Of a stretch of DNA of 64,000 nt, positions 16,666-27,685 are shown piece by piece. The stretch comes from Spartinivicinus marinus (GTDB lineage Bacteria; Pseudomonadota; Gammaproteobacteria; Pseudomonadales; Zooshikellaceae). Where the stretch lies: positions 5,724,501 to 5,788,500 of the forward strand of contig NZ_JAPJZK010000001.1 of NCBI RefSeq assembly GCF_026309355.1, given 5' to 3'. Positions within the stretch are counted from its first letter, which is position 1; every line of letters begins with the position of its first letter. The notes beneath the pieces are model-generated. The model saw only the letters and a list, made by a program, of their open reading frames with translations. It did no database searches and was not told the DNA's origin. The position numbers and the translations under genes are program-made.

Positions 16666-17394
16666 GTGACTAAGCCGCTCAACACCCTCCAATTGCAACT
16701 GGAATACAGTGAGCGGGATCCTGAAGCGATTCTCGAACTGGCCTTCAACACCTTTGATAATATTGCTATTTCATTTAGTGGTGCAGAAGATGTAGTGCTT
16801 ATCGAGTTGGCCACCCGTGTCACTGATAATATTTCTGTATTTACTCTGGATACTGGGCGCCTGCACCCTGAAACCTATCGTTTTATAGATCAGGTACGGG
16901 AACATTATGGCATTGACATTGAGGTACTATCCCCAGATCCTGCAGAGCTTGAACCTTTTGTAACAACCAAAGGATTTTTTAGCTTCTATCAAGATGGTCA
17001 TCAGGAATGCTGTGGTATTCGTAAAGTAGCCCCTTTACGGCGTAAGCTGAGCCAACTCGATGCTTGGATTACAGGGCAACGAAAAGATCAAAGCCCTAAT
17101 ACCCGCGCCCATATTCCTGTGATTGAGCAAGATCTCAGCTTTGGCAGCCAGGAAAACCTGCTTTATAAATTTAACCCATTAGCCAACTGGCGCTCAGCAC
17201 AAGTATGGGAAACCATCCATGAATATGATGTGCCTTTTAATGAGCTACATCAAAAAGGCTTTGTCAGTATTGGCTGTGAGCCTTGTACCCGACCTGTGTT
17301 ACCTAATCAACATGAACGGGCAGGACGTTGGTGGTGGGAAGAAGCTACGCAGAAAGAGTGTGGACTACATGCAAGCAACTCCAAATCACTCTAA
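16666..17394 (+). CDS. cysH: Assimilatory APS (adenylyl-sulfate) reductase, CysH family
   Basis: A 242-residue enzyme reducing activated sulfate to sulfite with thioredoxin as donor. GTG start at 16666 behind GAGGATAGG. The [4Fe-4S] cysteine pairs Cys115-Cys116 (HQECCGIRK) and Cys204/Cys207 (IGCEPCTRP) are present; these mark APS-type reductases, whereas enterobacterial PAPS reductases lack them. The catalytic Cys232 lies in the C-terminal ECGLH motif. The PP-loop is [10 protein letters not shown]. It lies near cysB and a TauE/SafE permease, an evident sulfur-metabolism group. Confidence 0.92.
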   Translation: MTKPLNTLQLQLEYSERDPEAILELAFNTFDNIAISFSGAEDVVLIELATRVTDNISVFTLDTGRLHPETYRFIDQVREHYGIDIEVLSPDPAELEPFVTTKGFFSFYQDGHQECCGIRKVAPLRRKLSQLDAWITGQRKDQSPNTRAHIPVIEQDLSFGSQENLLYKFNPLANWRSAQVWETIHEYDVPFNELHQKGFVSIGCEPCTRPVLPNQHERAGRWWWEEATQKECGLHASNSKSL

Positions 17395-17455
17395 ATAAGG
17401 GCACTTAAAAATTACTATTTTTAGAGTTGCTCATCAATGACTTAAAGAAGAAATC

Positions 17456-17740
17456 ATGACTGTAAAAATAACGTTGGTAAAGAAAGTATTGGCTGATGGC
17501 TCACCTTGTAAAAAGTGTATCGATGTGTTGCAGCGGCTGGAAAAGTCGGGGCATATAAAGCACATTGAGCGTATTGTTGAAGCCCATGAGAACGACCCAA
17601 ACAGCGAAGGTATGCAGTTAGCACAAAGCTTACAGGTGGATAAAGCCCCCTTCTTTATTGTCGATCATCCTGATGGCCAGCAGGTAGTGTATACCGTTTA
17701 CTTCAAGTTGGTGCAGGAAGTACTTAAACACCTCTCGTAA
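17456..17740 (+). CDS. Small thioredoxin-fold CxxC protein
   Basis: A 94-residue protein, ATG 17456 after AAAGAAGAAATC. An N-terminal redox motif SPCKKC (residues ~16-21) and the cis-Pro-type segment DKAPFFIVDHPDG fit a thioredoxin/glutaredoxin fold. It is located 62 bp after cysH on the same strand, so it may be cotranscribed and assist sulfur assimilation; this is inference. The exact family is not recognised. Confidence 0.65.
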   Translation: MTVKITLVKKVLADGSPCKKCIDVLQRLEKSGHIKHIERIVEAHENDPNSEGMQLAQSLQVDKAPFFIVDHPDGQQVVYTVYFKLVQEVLKHLS

Positions 17741-17808
17741 GAAGACGCTCATTAAAAAGCAAGTTTAAGCACTGTAAACGGTTTCGCAGTGAGTAGCTAA
17801 AGTGAACC

Positions 17809-17840
17809 AGGCTGGCTTAATGACGCTTTAAGTCAGCCTT
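17809..17840. terminator. Hairpin between convergent genes
   Basis: AGGCTGGCTTAA / TTAAGTCAGCCT pair with one mismatch around a short loop. It lies between the 3' ends of the CxxC protein gene and cysB, and probably serves both. Confidence 0.5.
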
Positions 17841-17851
17841 GATTATACACT

Positions 17852-18844
<993 letters not shown>

Positions 18845-18982
18845 TTATATGCATAAAGCATAAAAATATAAATAAATATTCTTTTCAAGAATAGATGGAA
18901 ACCGCTAAATTTCCAAGCATTATGGTTATATTCTCTAATTCATAGCTTTTCTATCACCATTTATAACTTTAGACCATATTTG

Positions 18983-19762
18983 ATGGAAGTTTTGCTTTAT
19001 ATTTTGGCAGGTGCCACCGTTGGACTTGCCGTCGGGTTAACAGGGGTAGGTGGAGGGTCACTGATGACTCCTCTATTGTTGTTGTTTGGTTTTCCCCCGC
19101 ATATTGCCATTGGCACTGACCTGATGTACGCATCCATTACCAAAGCCAGTGGTGTTTCGTTACACCACAAGCGTCGGACAATTAACTGGCGTTTAGTAGG
19201 ACTGCTCGGGGCCGGTAGCTTACCTGCGGCGGGCTTAACGGTGTTGCTGCTTAACTACTACTTCAAAGATAGTTCAGAATATAGCCACCTACTAACAAGC
19301 AGTTTAGGTTTTATGCTGATCATGACAGCTGTTGTATTGTTAGCAAGGTCTCGCCTTGCATTAGACAGTGCTCAGCCTTCAGTTATACAACAGTTTATTA
19401 CCCGACACCTCGCGGCTATTACGCTTACTATGGGGGCGCTACTTGGTGCTCTAGTAACGCTGTCATCTGTGGGAGCTGGGGCAATTGGTACAGCACTGCT
19501 TATGGTGTTATATCCTCAGCTGACAGGTGTGAGAGTGGTAGGCACTGACCTGGCTCATGCAGTGCCGCTCACCTTTATTGCTGGTTTAGGGCATATCTGG
19601 CTAGGTAATGTGGATTTTGGGCTGCTAGCTAGCCTATTAGTTGGTTCACTACCTGCTATTTATATTGGTTCTCGGCTAGGGGCTCGGCTTCCAGAAAAGG
19701 TCATGCACCCAGTACTTGCCAGTACCCTCTTTGCACTGGGCGTTAAGTATGCCTTCTTTTAG
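18983..19762 (+). CDS. TauE/SafE family sulfite/sulfonate permease
   Basis: About 259 residues with seven to eight hydrophobic segments. It shows the family's internal duplication: VGLTGVGGGSLMTPLLLLFGFPPHIAIGTDL in the first half and a related TLSSVGAGAIGTALLMVLYPQLTGVRVVGTDLAHA in the second. Start taken as ATG 18983. It is transcribed divergently from cysB with a 156-bp gap that could hold a CysB site, so it may move sulfite or another sulfur anion; the direction and substrate are not certain. Confidence 0.85.
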   Translation: MEVLLYILAGATVGLAVGLTGVGGGSLMTPLLLLFGFPPHIAIGTDLMYASITKASGVSLHHKRRTINWRLVGLLGAGSLPAAGLTVLLLNYYFKDSSEYSHLLTSSLGFMLIMTAVVLLARSRLALDSAQPSVIQQFITRHLAAITLTMGALLGALVTLSSVGAGAIGTALLMVLYPQLTGVRVVGTDLAHAVPLTFIAGLGHIWLGNVDFGLLASLLVGSLPAIYIGSRLGARLPEKVMHPVLASTLFALGVKYAFF

Positions 19763-20679
19763 TTTTTGAGTTCTTTGGGAGTATTGGTAACACCATGAGG
19801 GACATGCCCTGTCGCCACATGCTCTCTAGCTGAATCACAATGCCCAACCTGATCATCAAAAAACACATCTGCACCAAAGGACTTTAAAAAAGGTCCTTTG
19901 GCTAACCCACCTAAGAAAAGTGACTCATCTAGTCGAATCCCCCACTCTCTTAAGGTGCGAATCACTCGTTCATGGGCCGGCGCTGATCGAGCAGTCACTA
20001 ATGCTGTTCGAATTGGACTCTGCTTGGCTGGGAGCTCACTTTGCAGCTTATGTAATGCAGCTAAAAACGGTTTAAATGGACCACCTGATAAGGGTAATTT
20101 GGCCGAAGCACGCTCACTGGCAGCAAATGCTTCTAGTCCTTCAGCTTGGTAAATCTGTTCTGCTTCATCAGAAAACACCACTGCATCCCCATCAAACGCA
20201 AACCGTAATGTATCATCACTGGGTTCATCAGCTGACTTGACTGAAGGCATAATCATGGCAGCAGCAAAACCTGAACTGAGAGCATTGGTTACATCTTCTA
20301 TATGGGTAGATAAAAATAAGTGACAATTAAATGAAGCAATATAGCGGTAAGGGCTTTGGCCCCCGCAAAAAGCCGCTCGAACAATATTTAAGCCATAATG
20401 CTCAATGGAATTAAAAATACGCAACCCAGTGTCTGCTGAGTTGCGTGATAATAAAATCACTTCAACCCGATCTTGCCCTAGCCGTTCATTTAGTTTCAAC
20501 AATTTAGCAACTAAAGGAAAGGCATCACCAGGCGCTAAAATTTCGTTTTCATGGGCAATCTGGTACTCCTGGTAAGCATCTAAGCCCTCTTCTTCATAAA
20601 TACGGTGGCTTTCTGCCAGGTCAAATAACGCTCTCGATGAAATGGCAATGACTAATTTGTCAGTTAACTGCGCTGGCAT
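19759..20679 (-). CDS. 5'-nucleotidase (cytosolic NT5C1 type)
   Basis: A 306-residue protein of the family typified by vertebrate cytosolic 5'-nucleotidase 1A, common in proteobacteria. Recognisable blocks: LVIAISSRALFDLAESHRIYEEEG, VILLSRNSADTGLRIFNSIEHYGL, FAFDGDAVVFSDEAEQIY and a C-terminal GADVFFDDQ. It dephosphorylates nucleoside monophosphates. Its 3' end overlaps the TauE gene by 4 bp in convergent orientation. Confidence 0.85.
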   Translation of the reverse strand: MPAQLTDKLVIAISSRALFDLAESHRIYEEEGLDAYQEYQIAHENEILAPGDAFPLVAKLLKLNERLGQDRVEVILLSRNSADTGLRIFNSIEHYGLNIVRAAFCGGQSPYRYIASFNCHLFLSTHIEDVTNALSSGFAAAMIMPSVKSADEPSDDTLRFAFDGDAVVFSDEAEQIYQAEGLEAFAASERASAKLPLSGGPFKPFLAALHKLQSELPAKQSPIRTALVTARSAPAHERVIRTLREWGIRLDESLFLGGLAKGPFLKSFGADVFFDDQVGHCDSAREHVATGHVPHGVTNTPKELKN

Positions 20680-20834
20680 AAAACCTCCATTCCTTTATTC
20701 TCATACGATGCTTACTGTTATTAGAAATTTACTTTAACTAAGCACTATAACTAGTTGATTGTTATCGAAAAATCTTAAAAAATTAGAATTCATGCTAAGT
20801 AAAAAATGCTCCACGATATAACTAATAAATAAGT

Positions 20835-21365
20835 TTAAGATTGTATGTTAACTGTTTGATATTTAAGTGAATACTGCCTTTTAAGCTGATAAAGTGCTGT
20901 CCCGACGATCAACACTTCAAGCATAAAGCTCCAATGCAAAAGAAAATTAAGTGGCCACCAGGCAAATTGAGCAGGCACTTCTACTAAACCGAAGCTTTGT
21001 TTAACAACAGGATATAGCCACAATATTTCAGCGGCGATACTGTCCAGTAACAGGTGTAGCATAACATTCATTAATAACACGACTATTGTTGTCAACAATA
21101 GCTTCTGTTTAGTAATCCAAACGACAACACAAGGCAAGAGAAAAATGGCTAGCCAAAAAACTGGGGTGTGGGTCCAATAGCTATGGTGGTTATGCTGTCG
21201 CTGATCAAACCAATAGAAGTACAACAGATCAACATCTGGTAATACACTGGCAAACAGCCCTACCCCAACTAACCAGGCTCTGTGTTGCTCAGCAAAGGAG
21301 AAACATTGGCGTTTGAGGTATAGCTGGGTAATTAGATAACCCGCTGGTAGGTGGGCAATAAACAT
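20835..21365 (-). CDS. YdjM-like membrane-bound metal-dependent hydrolase
   Basis: A 176-residue protein with about four membrane segments. It carries the His/Asp pattern of this family: early FIAHLPAGYL, then LPDVDLLYF, HNHHSYWTHTPVFW and HLLLDSIAAEILWLYP. Related proteins are predicted metal-dependent hydrolases of unknown substrate (YdjM type). It stands alone; the next gene is divergent. Confidence 0.75.
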   Translation of the reverse strand: MFIAHLPAGYLITQLYLKRQCFSFAEQHRAWLVGVGLFASVLPDVDLLYFYWFDQRQHNHHSYWTHTPVFWLAIFLLPCVVVWITKQKLLLTTIVVLLMNVMLHLLLDSIAAEILWLYPVVKQSFGLVEVPAQFAWWPLNFLLHWSFMLEVLIVGTALYQLKRQYSLKYQTVNIQS

Positions 21366-21516
21366 AAATCAGTAACAACCTCTTAAGTGTAGTTTGGTTT
21401 GTTACTGATTTAGCCATAGAACGGTGGCAATCAGCGGGGTTGATTATGGCAAATGTAGGCAAATGCATTTCATCCTCTTACAATACCCCTTAATTTAATT
21501 AGCCAATGACTGTCCT

Positions 21517-24243
21517 GTGACAAAAACACTGTTTGATATTTCTGGTTTAGAAAGCGCCTTAAAACAAGGGGAGTTGATTCTTACCCCTAACCGGCGGATG
21601 ACGGCGAAAATTCAGGCGGCTTATGCTGCGCAGCAAACGGCTGCTCATCACCAGGCCTGGCCTACTCCCAGGGTAATGGCCATTGAGCATTGGCTGCAAA
21701 GCTTGTGGCAGCGATTGGCTGACAGCAATTTTCAACCAGCCGCTGATCATATTGTGTTATCGGAGTTAAGAGAACAACTGTTGTGGGAGCAAATTATCCA
21801 ACAGCATAGTGGCGATCACTTGGTTAAAATTGCTTCAGCAGCACAAACTGCCAAGAAGGCATTTGATTTATTGTTACTATGGCAACTGGATTGGCGAGAT
21901 GTGGCTTTAGCGACAACCCATGACAGTGAATGTTTTCAGCAGTGGCTAAAGCAGTTTTTAGCCACCTGTCAGGTTAAACATTATTTAACCAAAACCCACA
22001 CCGCTCACTTTATTTTAAAAGCTTGTGAAAAAAACTGGCTCACCCAATACCCTCACATTCATTTAGTTGGGTTTGATAATTTGAGTCCCTTACATCAAGC
22101 CATTATTGAAGGGCTAGCAGAACAAGCCCATCATTATCGACAGCGAGTCGACCAACCTTATTGTCAGCGTACAGAACTCAACCGTTTTGCAGATGAGCTG
22201 CAAGCAGCGGCTAACTGGGCCCATGGTGTTTTAGCTAGCAACGCTGAGGCTATGGTAGGGATTATCGTGCCTGACTTGCACTTACATCGACAGCAAGTCG
22301 AAACTACTTTTCAGCAAGTATTTGAGCCCCAGGTAACTTTGCCAGAATGCCCGCGTTATACCCTGCCCTTTAACTTTTCAGCTGGGCAGCCCCTGTCACA
22401 ACAACCCATCATCGCCACTGCCCTGGCGATGATTGAGCTAAACAAGCTTGAGGTGGAAACTGGGCAACTTTGCCAATGGCTGACGTCTCCCTTTTATCAC
22501 CTTGATACACTGCCTCAAGATTTTCCTGCGCTACTTAGTGAGCAGGTCATTCGTAGTCAGCAGTTGATGATTTCGCCTGGCCGACTACGACAGATGAGCC
22601 AGCAGCTATTTGATAAGCAGCAACAAGAGTTGTCTACTGATTTGCAGCAGGATTTATTTAGTCAGGCCAGCTGCCCTTTTACTCAGGCATTGCAATCGAT
22701 TGAACAGCTAAAAATCAAAGCGCAGGCTGGTTACCAAAATCGTCGTCATTATCCAAGCCATTGGATAAAACTGTTTTATCAGCAGTGGCAGTGTTTAGGC
22801 TGGCCTGGTGAGCGTCGGTTGGATAGTGTGGAATACCAGCAGGTGACCCGGTTTTATGAAGAAATTAAAGCCTTTGCTGGGTTGGATGAAATTGTTGGAC
22901 AAATTCCGTTAACTGAAGCCAGCCGGTTGCTCCATAAACAGTTTCAACAGGTGACGTTTCAGGCGCAAACTAAAGACTCCCCCATTCAGATTCTGGGCTC
23001 ATTAGAAGGGGCGGGATTGCGGTTTTCCCATTGCTGGTTGATGGGCTTTGATGATAGCACTTGGCCAGCCATTCCCAAGCCTAACCCGTTTATTCCCATT
23101 GATATTCAAGTAGCCAATATGATGCCCCATGCTTCAGTTGAGCGGGAGCTGGCTTTTACCAAAGAAATTATCGACACTTATAAACATAATGCTGAGCAAA
23201 TTATTTTTAGTTATGCTCGGATGAGTGGGGATAAAGAGCAGCATTTATGCCCATTATTAGCTGACTTACCCTCGGTTGATGCCAGCCCGTGGTTAGCTTC
23301 ACAAACCCAGTTGTCATCATCTGCTATCAGCCTCGAAGCGTACTCAACCCAGCAGTCCCAGCCAATGAACGCAGAGTCTGCTGCGATCAAAGGCGGCAGT
23401 CAGATTTTAAAAAGTCAGGCTAACTGCCCATTTCAAGCTTTTGCAAAACATCGCCTGGAGGTCAGTGCCCTCCCCTTACCACTGATTGGTTTACCTGCTT
23501 GGGCGCGGGGCCAGTGTTTACACCATAGTTTAGAAGTCATTTGGCGTGAATTAAAAAATCATACCACGCTGATTAATACATCCGATGATGCCTTACAAAC
23601 ATTAATTCAGCGTGCTACAACTCTCGGGTTGAAACGCCTGCTGCCACAATTTCCTAATGTGTTATCGATCCGCTACCAGCAACTGGAACAACTTCGATTA
23701 AATCAGTGGTTAACTGCCTGGTTAGCCATTGAAAAGGAGCGGCCACCTTTCCAAGTGGTGGCCATTGAGCAAGGCAAGCGCTGTACAATTGCCGGGTTAC
23801 CCTTAAGTTTGCGGGTTGACCGAATCGATCAGCTTGCTGATGGCTCCTATTTATTAATTGATTACAAAATGACCCCCGTAACAGATGCTGCTTGGGCTTC
23901 GGAGCGATTGGATGACCCACAACTACCGTTGTATTGCACGGTGGCAAATAGCCATATTGGTGCGATCAGCTTTGCCAATTTATCACCCAAAGGTCGTGGT
24001 TTTCGTGGTTTAAGTGAGGTGGATACGGGCATTCCACAAATTATACCGATTGAAAAAAATAAGCGGGAATTACCCAATGAGTGGAAAGCGACTTTAGCCC
24101 AATGGCAACAGCAGCTAGGCCAGTTAGCTACTGCATTTTTACAAGGCGACAGTCGTATTGATCCTAAGTCAGCGCAAAGCTGCCGCTATTGTGATTTAGC
24201 CAGCTTATGTCGAATCAACCATCAAGGTGGCCGTTATGAGTGA
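21517..24243 (+). CDS. PD-(D/E)XK nuclease, AddB-like subunit
   Basis: A 908-residue protein. The N-terminal half is an inactivated helicase-like region (ELILTPNRRMTAKIQAAYAAQ). The C-terminal third is a RecB-like nuclease domain, with DGSYLLIDYKM as the Asp...Asp-x-Lys active site and a final Cys cluster CRYCDLASLCRI (with an upstream Cys in NCPFQAF) likely holding an Fe-S cluster, as in AddB. Start GTG at 21517 with a weak ribosome-binding site. The following helicase gene overlaps it by 8 bp, so the two form a double-strand-break-processing complex of AddAB kind. Confidence 0.82.
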   Translation: MTKTLFDISGLESALKQGELILTPNRRMTAKIQAAYAAQQTAAHHQAWPTPRVMAIEHWLQSLWQRLADSNFQPAADHIVLSELREQLLWEQIIQQHSGDHLVKIASAAQTAKKAFDLLLLWQLDWRDVALATTHDSECFQQWLKQFLATCQVKHYLTKTHTAHFILKACEKNWLTQYPHIHLVGFDNLSPLHQAIIEGLAEQAHHYRQRVDQPYCQRTELNRFADELQAAANWAHGVLASNAEAMVGIIVPDLHLHRQQVETTFQQVFEPQVTLPECPRYTLPFNFSAGQPLSQQPIIATALAMIELNKLEVETGQLCQWLTSPFYHLDTLPQDFPALLSEQVIRSQQLMISPGRLRQMSQQLFDKQQQELSTDLQQDLFSQASCPFTQALQSIEQLKIKAQAGYQNRRHYPSHWIKLFYQQWQCLGWPGERRLDSVEYQQVTRFYEEIKAFAGLDEIVGQIPLTEASRLLHKQFQQVTFQAQTKDSPIQILGSLEGAGLRFSHCWLMGFDDSTWPAIPKPNPFIPIDIQVANMMPHASVERELAFTKEIIDTYKHNAEQIIFSYARMSGDKEQHLCPLLADLPSVDASPWLASQTQLSSSAISLEAYSTQQSQPMNAESAAIKGGSQILKSQANCPFQAFAKHRLEVSALPLPLIGLPAWARGQCLHHSLEVIWRELKNHTTLINTSDDALQTLIQRATTLGLKRLLPQFPNVLSIRYQQLEQLRLNQWLTAWLAIEKERPPFQVVAIEQGKRCTIAGLPLSLRVDRIDQLADGSYLLIDYKMTPVTDAAWASERLDDPQLPLYCTVANSHIGAISFANLSPKGRGFRGLSEVDTGIPQIIPIEKNKRELPNEWKATLAQWQQQLGQLATAFLQGDSRIDPKSAQSCRYCDLASLCRINHQGGRYE

Positions 24244-27200
24244 GATTAAGCGGCCAGCTGATTGGCAAGCTCGCCAGCAGGCACTGGATCCTACCCAGTC
24301 GTTTGCTGTAACGGCCCCGGCTGGCTCTGGAAAAACAGGGTTATTAACCCAGCGTGTGTTGACATTATTAGCAAAAGTAAAGCGGCCAGAGGAAATCCTC
24401 TGCATTACCTTTACCCGTAAAGCAGCGGCAGAAATGCATAGCCGAATTTTAAATGCCATTCGTCGTGCTCAAACGGAAAGCGAGCCTGCCAATGAGTATG
24501 ATCGGCAAACCTGGTTATTAGCAAAACAGGTGTTAGCTCAAGATACGCAATATGATTGGCAGTTATTGGTAAATCCTAATCGGTTGCGAATTCAAACCAT
24601 CGACAGTTTATGTGCATACCTAGTGCGCCACTTCCCGTTGCAAACCGGCTTCGGTGGGATGCCTGATATCCTAGATGATGCCAGTGAATGTTATCAGCAA
24701 GCGGTAAGAAAATTTCTTGGCTTACTTCGCCAGTCGTCACCAGAAACAGATTTATTAAGTAAATTGTTGCTGCACCTGGATAATGACCTCAATAAATTAT
24801 CATTGTTACTCGAAGCACTACTGAGTCGTCGTGATCAATGGCTACCTTATGTGGTGATGGCGGATACCAAGCAGCTTTTACAGTATATTGAACAGGGGTT
24901 GGTTGCAGTAATAACAGATAATTTAACGGTTGCTGCTAGTGCTATTAGCTATCATGGTAGTGAACTAGCGCAGCTGGCAGACTTTGCTGGACAACAGCTC
25001 GCTGAAGAAAAACCTGATCACCCCTTAAATCAATGTGTTGGCTTAACTGGCTTACCCAATACTACACCTGATGCCCTCCCCCAATGGTTAGCGCTGGTTG
25101 AATTACTGATCACGAAAGACGGCAGCTGGCGTAAATCAGTCACAAAAACCATTGGTTTTCCAACCGGTAAAACCAAAGCCGAAAAGCCCTATTTTAAAGA
25201 GATGAAGCAACGGCTGTTGGGGTTAATTGATGCCCTGGCAACCCAGCCTGGTTTAGCCCAGCAATTGGCTAATTTACGGTTGCTGCCACCAGTCCACTAT
25301 CAACCAAAGCAAGGAGAGCTGCTGATTGCTCTTTGTCAGCTACTGCCATTGTTAGTGGCCCAACTAATGGTGACCTTTACTGAGCAAGGTAAGGTGGACC
25401 ATACCGACATTAACCGAGCAGCATTGGCTGCACTTGGCTCAGAGGATGCCCCTACGGATTTGGCATTGGTCTTGGATTATCGGATTAACCATATTTTAGT
25501 AGATGAGTTTCAGGATACCTCCAAGCCCCAATTAACTTTATTAGAAAAGTTGACTGCTGGCTGGCAAACAGGTGATGGTCGCAGCTTGTTTATTGTTGGG
25601 GATGGTATGCAATCCTGTTATGGATTTCGGGATGCTAATGTAGGAATTTTCCTGAATGCTCGCCAGCATGGAATAGGCTCAGTGGCACTGACACCGCTTT
25701 CATTAACCGTTAATTTTCGCTCCCAAGCCAAGGTGATTGACTGGGTGAATAATACCTTTCAACAGAGTTTTCCCCAGCAAGAAAATATTCCGTTAGGTGC
25801 GGTCAGTTATGCTCAATCAACGGCCTTTAATTCAGCACTGGCTGGTACTGCAGTTGAGTGTATTGGCTTTCATGATGAAGCCGGTCGACAGTTGGAGGCT
25901 GCAAAAACCGTTGATGTAGTGAGCCAGTATTTAGCTGCATCGGCCACTGATACCATTGCTATTTTAGTGCGCAGCCGTGGCCATTTACGTGACATTATTG
26001 CTGCGTTACAGGCTGCTGGCATTAAGTGGCAGGCGACTGAAATTGATCCATTAGCCAGTCGAGCGGTGATTCAAGATTTATTATCCCTGACCAGAGCACT
26101 GCTTAATTCTGCAGATAAGTTGGCTTGGCTGGCTACTTTGCGCGCCCCTTGGTGTGGATTGAGTAATGATGATCTGGAAGTGTTGGCACAAACCCAAGGG
26201 GTCACCACAGTGCTAAGCCGCTTACAAGATGAGACTGTCTTAGCAAAATTATCTCGCCATGGTCAGCAACGGCTGGCTACGGTCGTGCCTATTTTACAGC
26301 AAGTGGCTAATCAACGGCAGCGAAAGCCCTTTGCTCAAGTCTTAGCGGGTTGCTGGCAGCAAATAGGGGGTGAGGCATCTCTTGACCATGAACAAAGCCG
26401 CCAAGAAGCGGAAGTATTTTTCGCCACCCTTTGTGAGTATGCCACATCTTTTGCTGGATTAGATTTAGCCGCTTTTGAAAATAAGCTGAATCGACTATAT
26501 GCCCAGCCTGATCCGGATGCTAACCCGCGGGTACAAATCATGACGATTCATAAAGCCAAAGGGTTAGAGTTTGATGTGGTAATTTTGCCCGGTTTGGATA
26601 AGCAGCCAAGAGCAGATGATAAACCCCTGCTAGTATGGCAGCAGTTTCTAAGCACAACCGGTGATGACCATTTATTGTTAAGTCCCGTGCATGCTTACGA
26701 AGCACAAAGTGATGCGATTTATGATTTTATTCGTCACCAACAACAGCAAAAACAGCGCCTGGAAAATACCCGTCTATTATATGTAGCAGCTACCCGGGCG
26801 ATCAAAAAATTATATTTATTATTTAATGGCAAGCAGCAGGAAACGTCTGGGGAGGTTAAAGCACCTGTGGCTTCATCATTGTTAGCCACCATCTGGCCGG
26901 CAATTAAAGATCAGGTCAGCTGGCAAATGGCACCCACTCCACTTCCCTCACAGTCGACAGCGCCTGGTATTGATTTATCGACTGGCTGGCGATTACCCAG
27001 CCATTATCAACCACCCACACAACCCTATGAACAGTTACTAAAAGCGTATCGGGGGGAAGAGTTTAATGATGAAGAAAATTTACCTGAAATGGTGTGGGAT
27101 GAAGTGCCTCGCCATGTGGGTACGGTTGTACATCGAGCGCTTTATCATATTACCTTATTAGGTATTGAGCAGATTGCCAGCCAGCCTCAGCAATATTGTC

Positions 27201-27646
27201 AGCAGCGCTATACTATTTGGCGCAACCAACTACGTCAGCTGGGAATTGCTCAAGATGAACTCACCAGTGCCTGCCATCAGGTAAAACATGCTATAGAAAA
27301 CACTTTAGCTGACCCTAAAGCGCAATGGTTTTTAAATCATCAGCACCCAGCCAGCCAGTGCGAGTATCCGTTAACGCTGCAAATGCGTGATAAAACCATT
27401 CACTATGTGGTAGACCGAACCTTTATTGATCCTGATACCAACATCCGCTGGATTATTGATTATAAAACAGTACAGCTCGCTCAAGCAGCAGCTGAATCTA
27501 TTGATCACAAGATTGCAGCAGAAGTACAACAGTATCGTGCTCAATTAAAAGGGTATGTGCAAACCTTCCAAGTGCTGGGTAATGAGCCCATTCGCGCAGC
27601 CCTTTATTTTACGGATATCCAGCATTTAGCAGAGGTTGATTGTTAG
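24236..27646 (+). CDS. UvrD-type helicase/nuclease, AddA-like subunit
   Basis: About 1,136 residues from ATG 24236 (AAGGTGG six bases upstream). Superfamily 1 helicase motifs: Walker A TAPAGSGKTGLL, motif Ia ITFTRKAAAEM, motif II ILVDEFQDTSKPQ, motif IV-like VNFRSQAKVIDWVN, QIMTIHKAKGLEFD and LLYVAATRAIKKLYL. A RecB-type nuclease domain at the C-terminus has RWIIDYKTVQ. It overlaps the AddB-like gene, so translation is coupled. It acts in recombinational repair of DNA ends. Confidence 0.87.
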   Translation: MSEIKRPADWQARQQALDPTQSFAVTAPAGSGKTGLLTQRVLTLLAKVKRPEEILCITFTRKAAAEMHSRILNAIRRAQTESEPANEYDRQTWLLAKQVLAQDTQYDWQLLVNPNRLRIQTIDSLCAYLVRHFPLQTGFGGMPDILDDASECYQQAVRKFLGLLRQSSPETDLLSKLLLHLDNDLNKLSLLLEALLSRRDQWLPYVVMADTKQLLQYIEQGLVAVITDNLTVAASAISYHGSELAQLADFAGQQLAEEKPDHPLNQCVGLTGLPNTTPDALPQWLALVELLITKDGSWRKSVTKTIGFPTGKTKAEKPYFKEMKQRLLGLIDALATQPGLAQQLANLRLLPPVHYQPKQGELLIALCQLLPLLVAQLMVTFTEQGKVDHTDINRAALAALGSEDAPTDLALVLDYRINHILVDEFQDTSKPQLTLLEKLTAGWQTGDGRSLFIVGDGMQSCYGFRDANVGIFLNARQHGIGSVALTPLSLTVNFRSQAKVIDWVNNTFQQSFPQQENIPLGAVSYAQSTAFNSALAGTAVECIGFHDEAGRQLEAAKTVDVVSQYLAASATDTIAILVRSRGHLRDIIAALQAAGIKWQATEIDPLASRAVIQDLLSLTRALLNSADKLAWLATLRAPWCGLSNDDLEVLAQTQGVTTVLSRLQDETVLAKLSRHGQQRLATVVPILQQVANQRQRKPFAQVLAGCWQQIGGEASLDHEQSRQEAEVFFATLCEYATSFAGLDLAAFENKLNRLYAQPDPDANPRVQIMTIHKAKGLEFDVVILPGLDKQPRADDKPLLVWQQFLSTTGDDHLLLSPVHAYEAQSDAIYDFIRHQQQQKQRLENTRLLYVAATRAIKKLYLLFNGKQQETSGEVKAPVASSLLATIWPAIKDQVSWQMAPTPLPSQSTAPGIDLSTGWRLPSHYQPPTQPYEQLLKAYRGEEFNDEENLPEMVWDEVPRHVGTVVHRALYHITLLGIEQIASQPQQYCQQRYTIWRNQLRQLGIAQDELTSACHQVKHAIENTLADPKAQWFLNHQHPASQCEYPLTLQMRDKTIHYVVDRTFIDPDTNIRWIIDYKTVQLAQAAAESIDHKIAAEVQQYRAQLKGYVQTFQVLGNEPIRAALYFTDIQHLAEVDC

Positions 27647-27685
27647 ACCCTTTGCTCTGGGATTCCCATTGCCAAGGGTAACAGT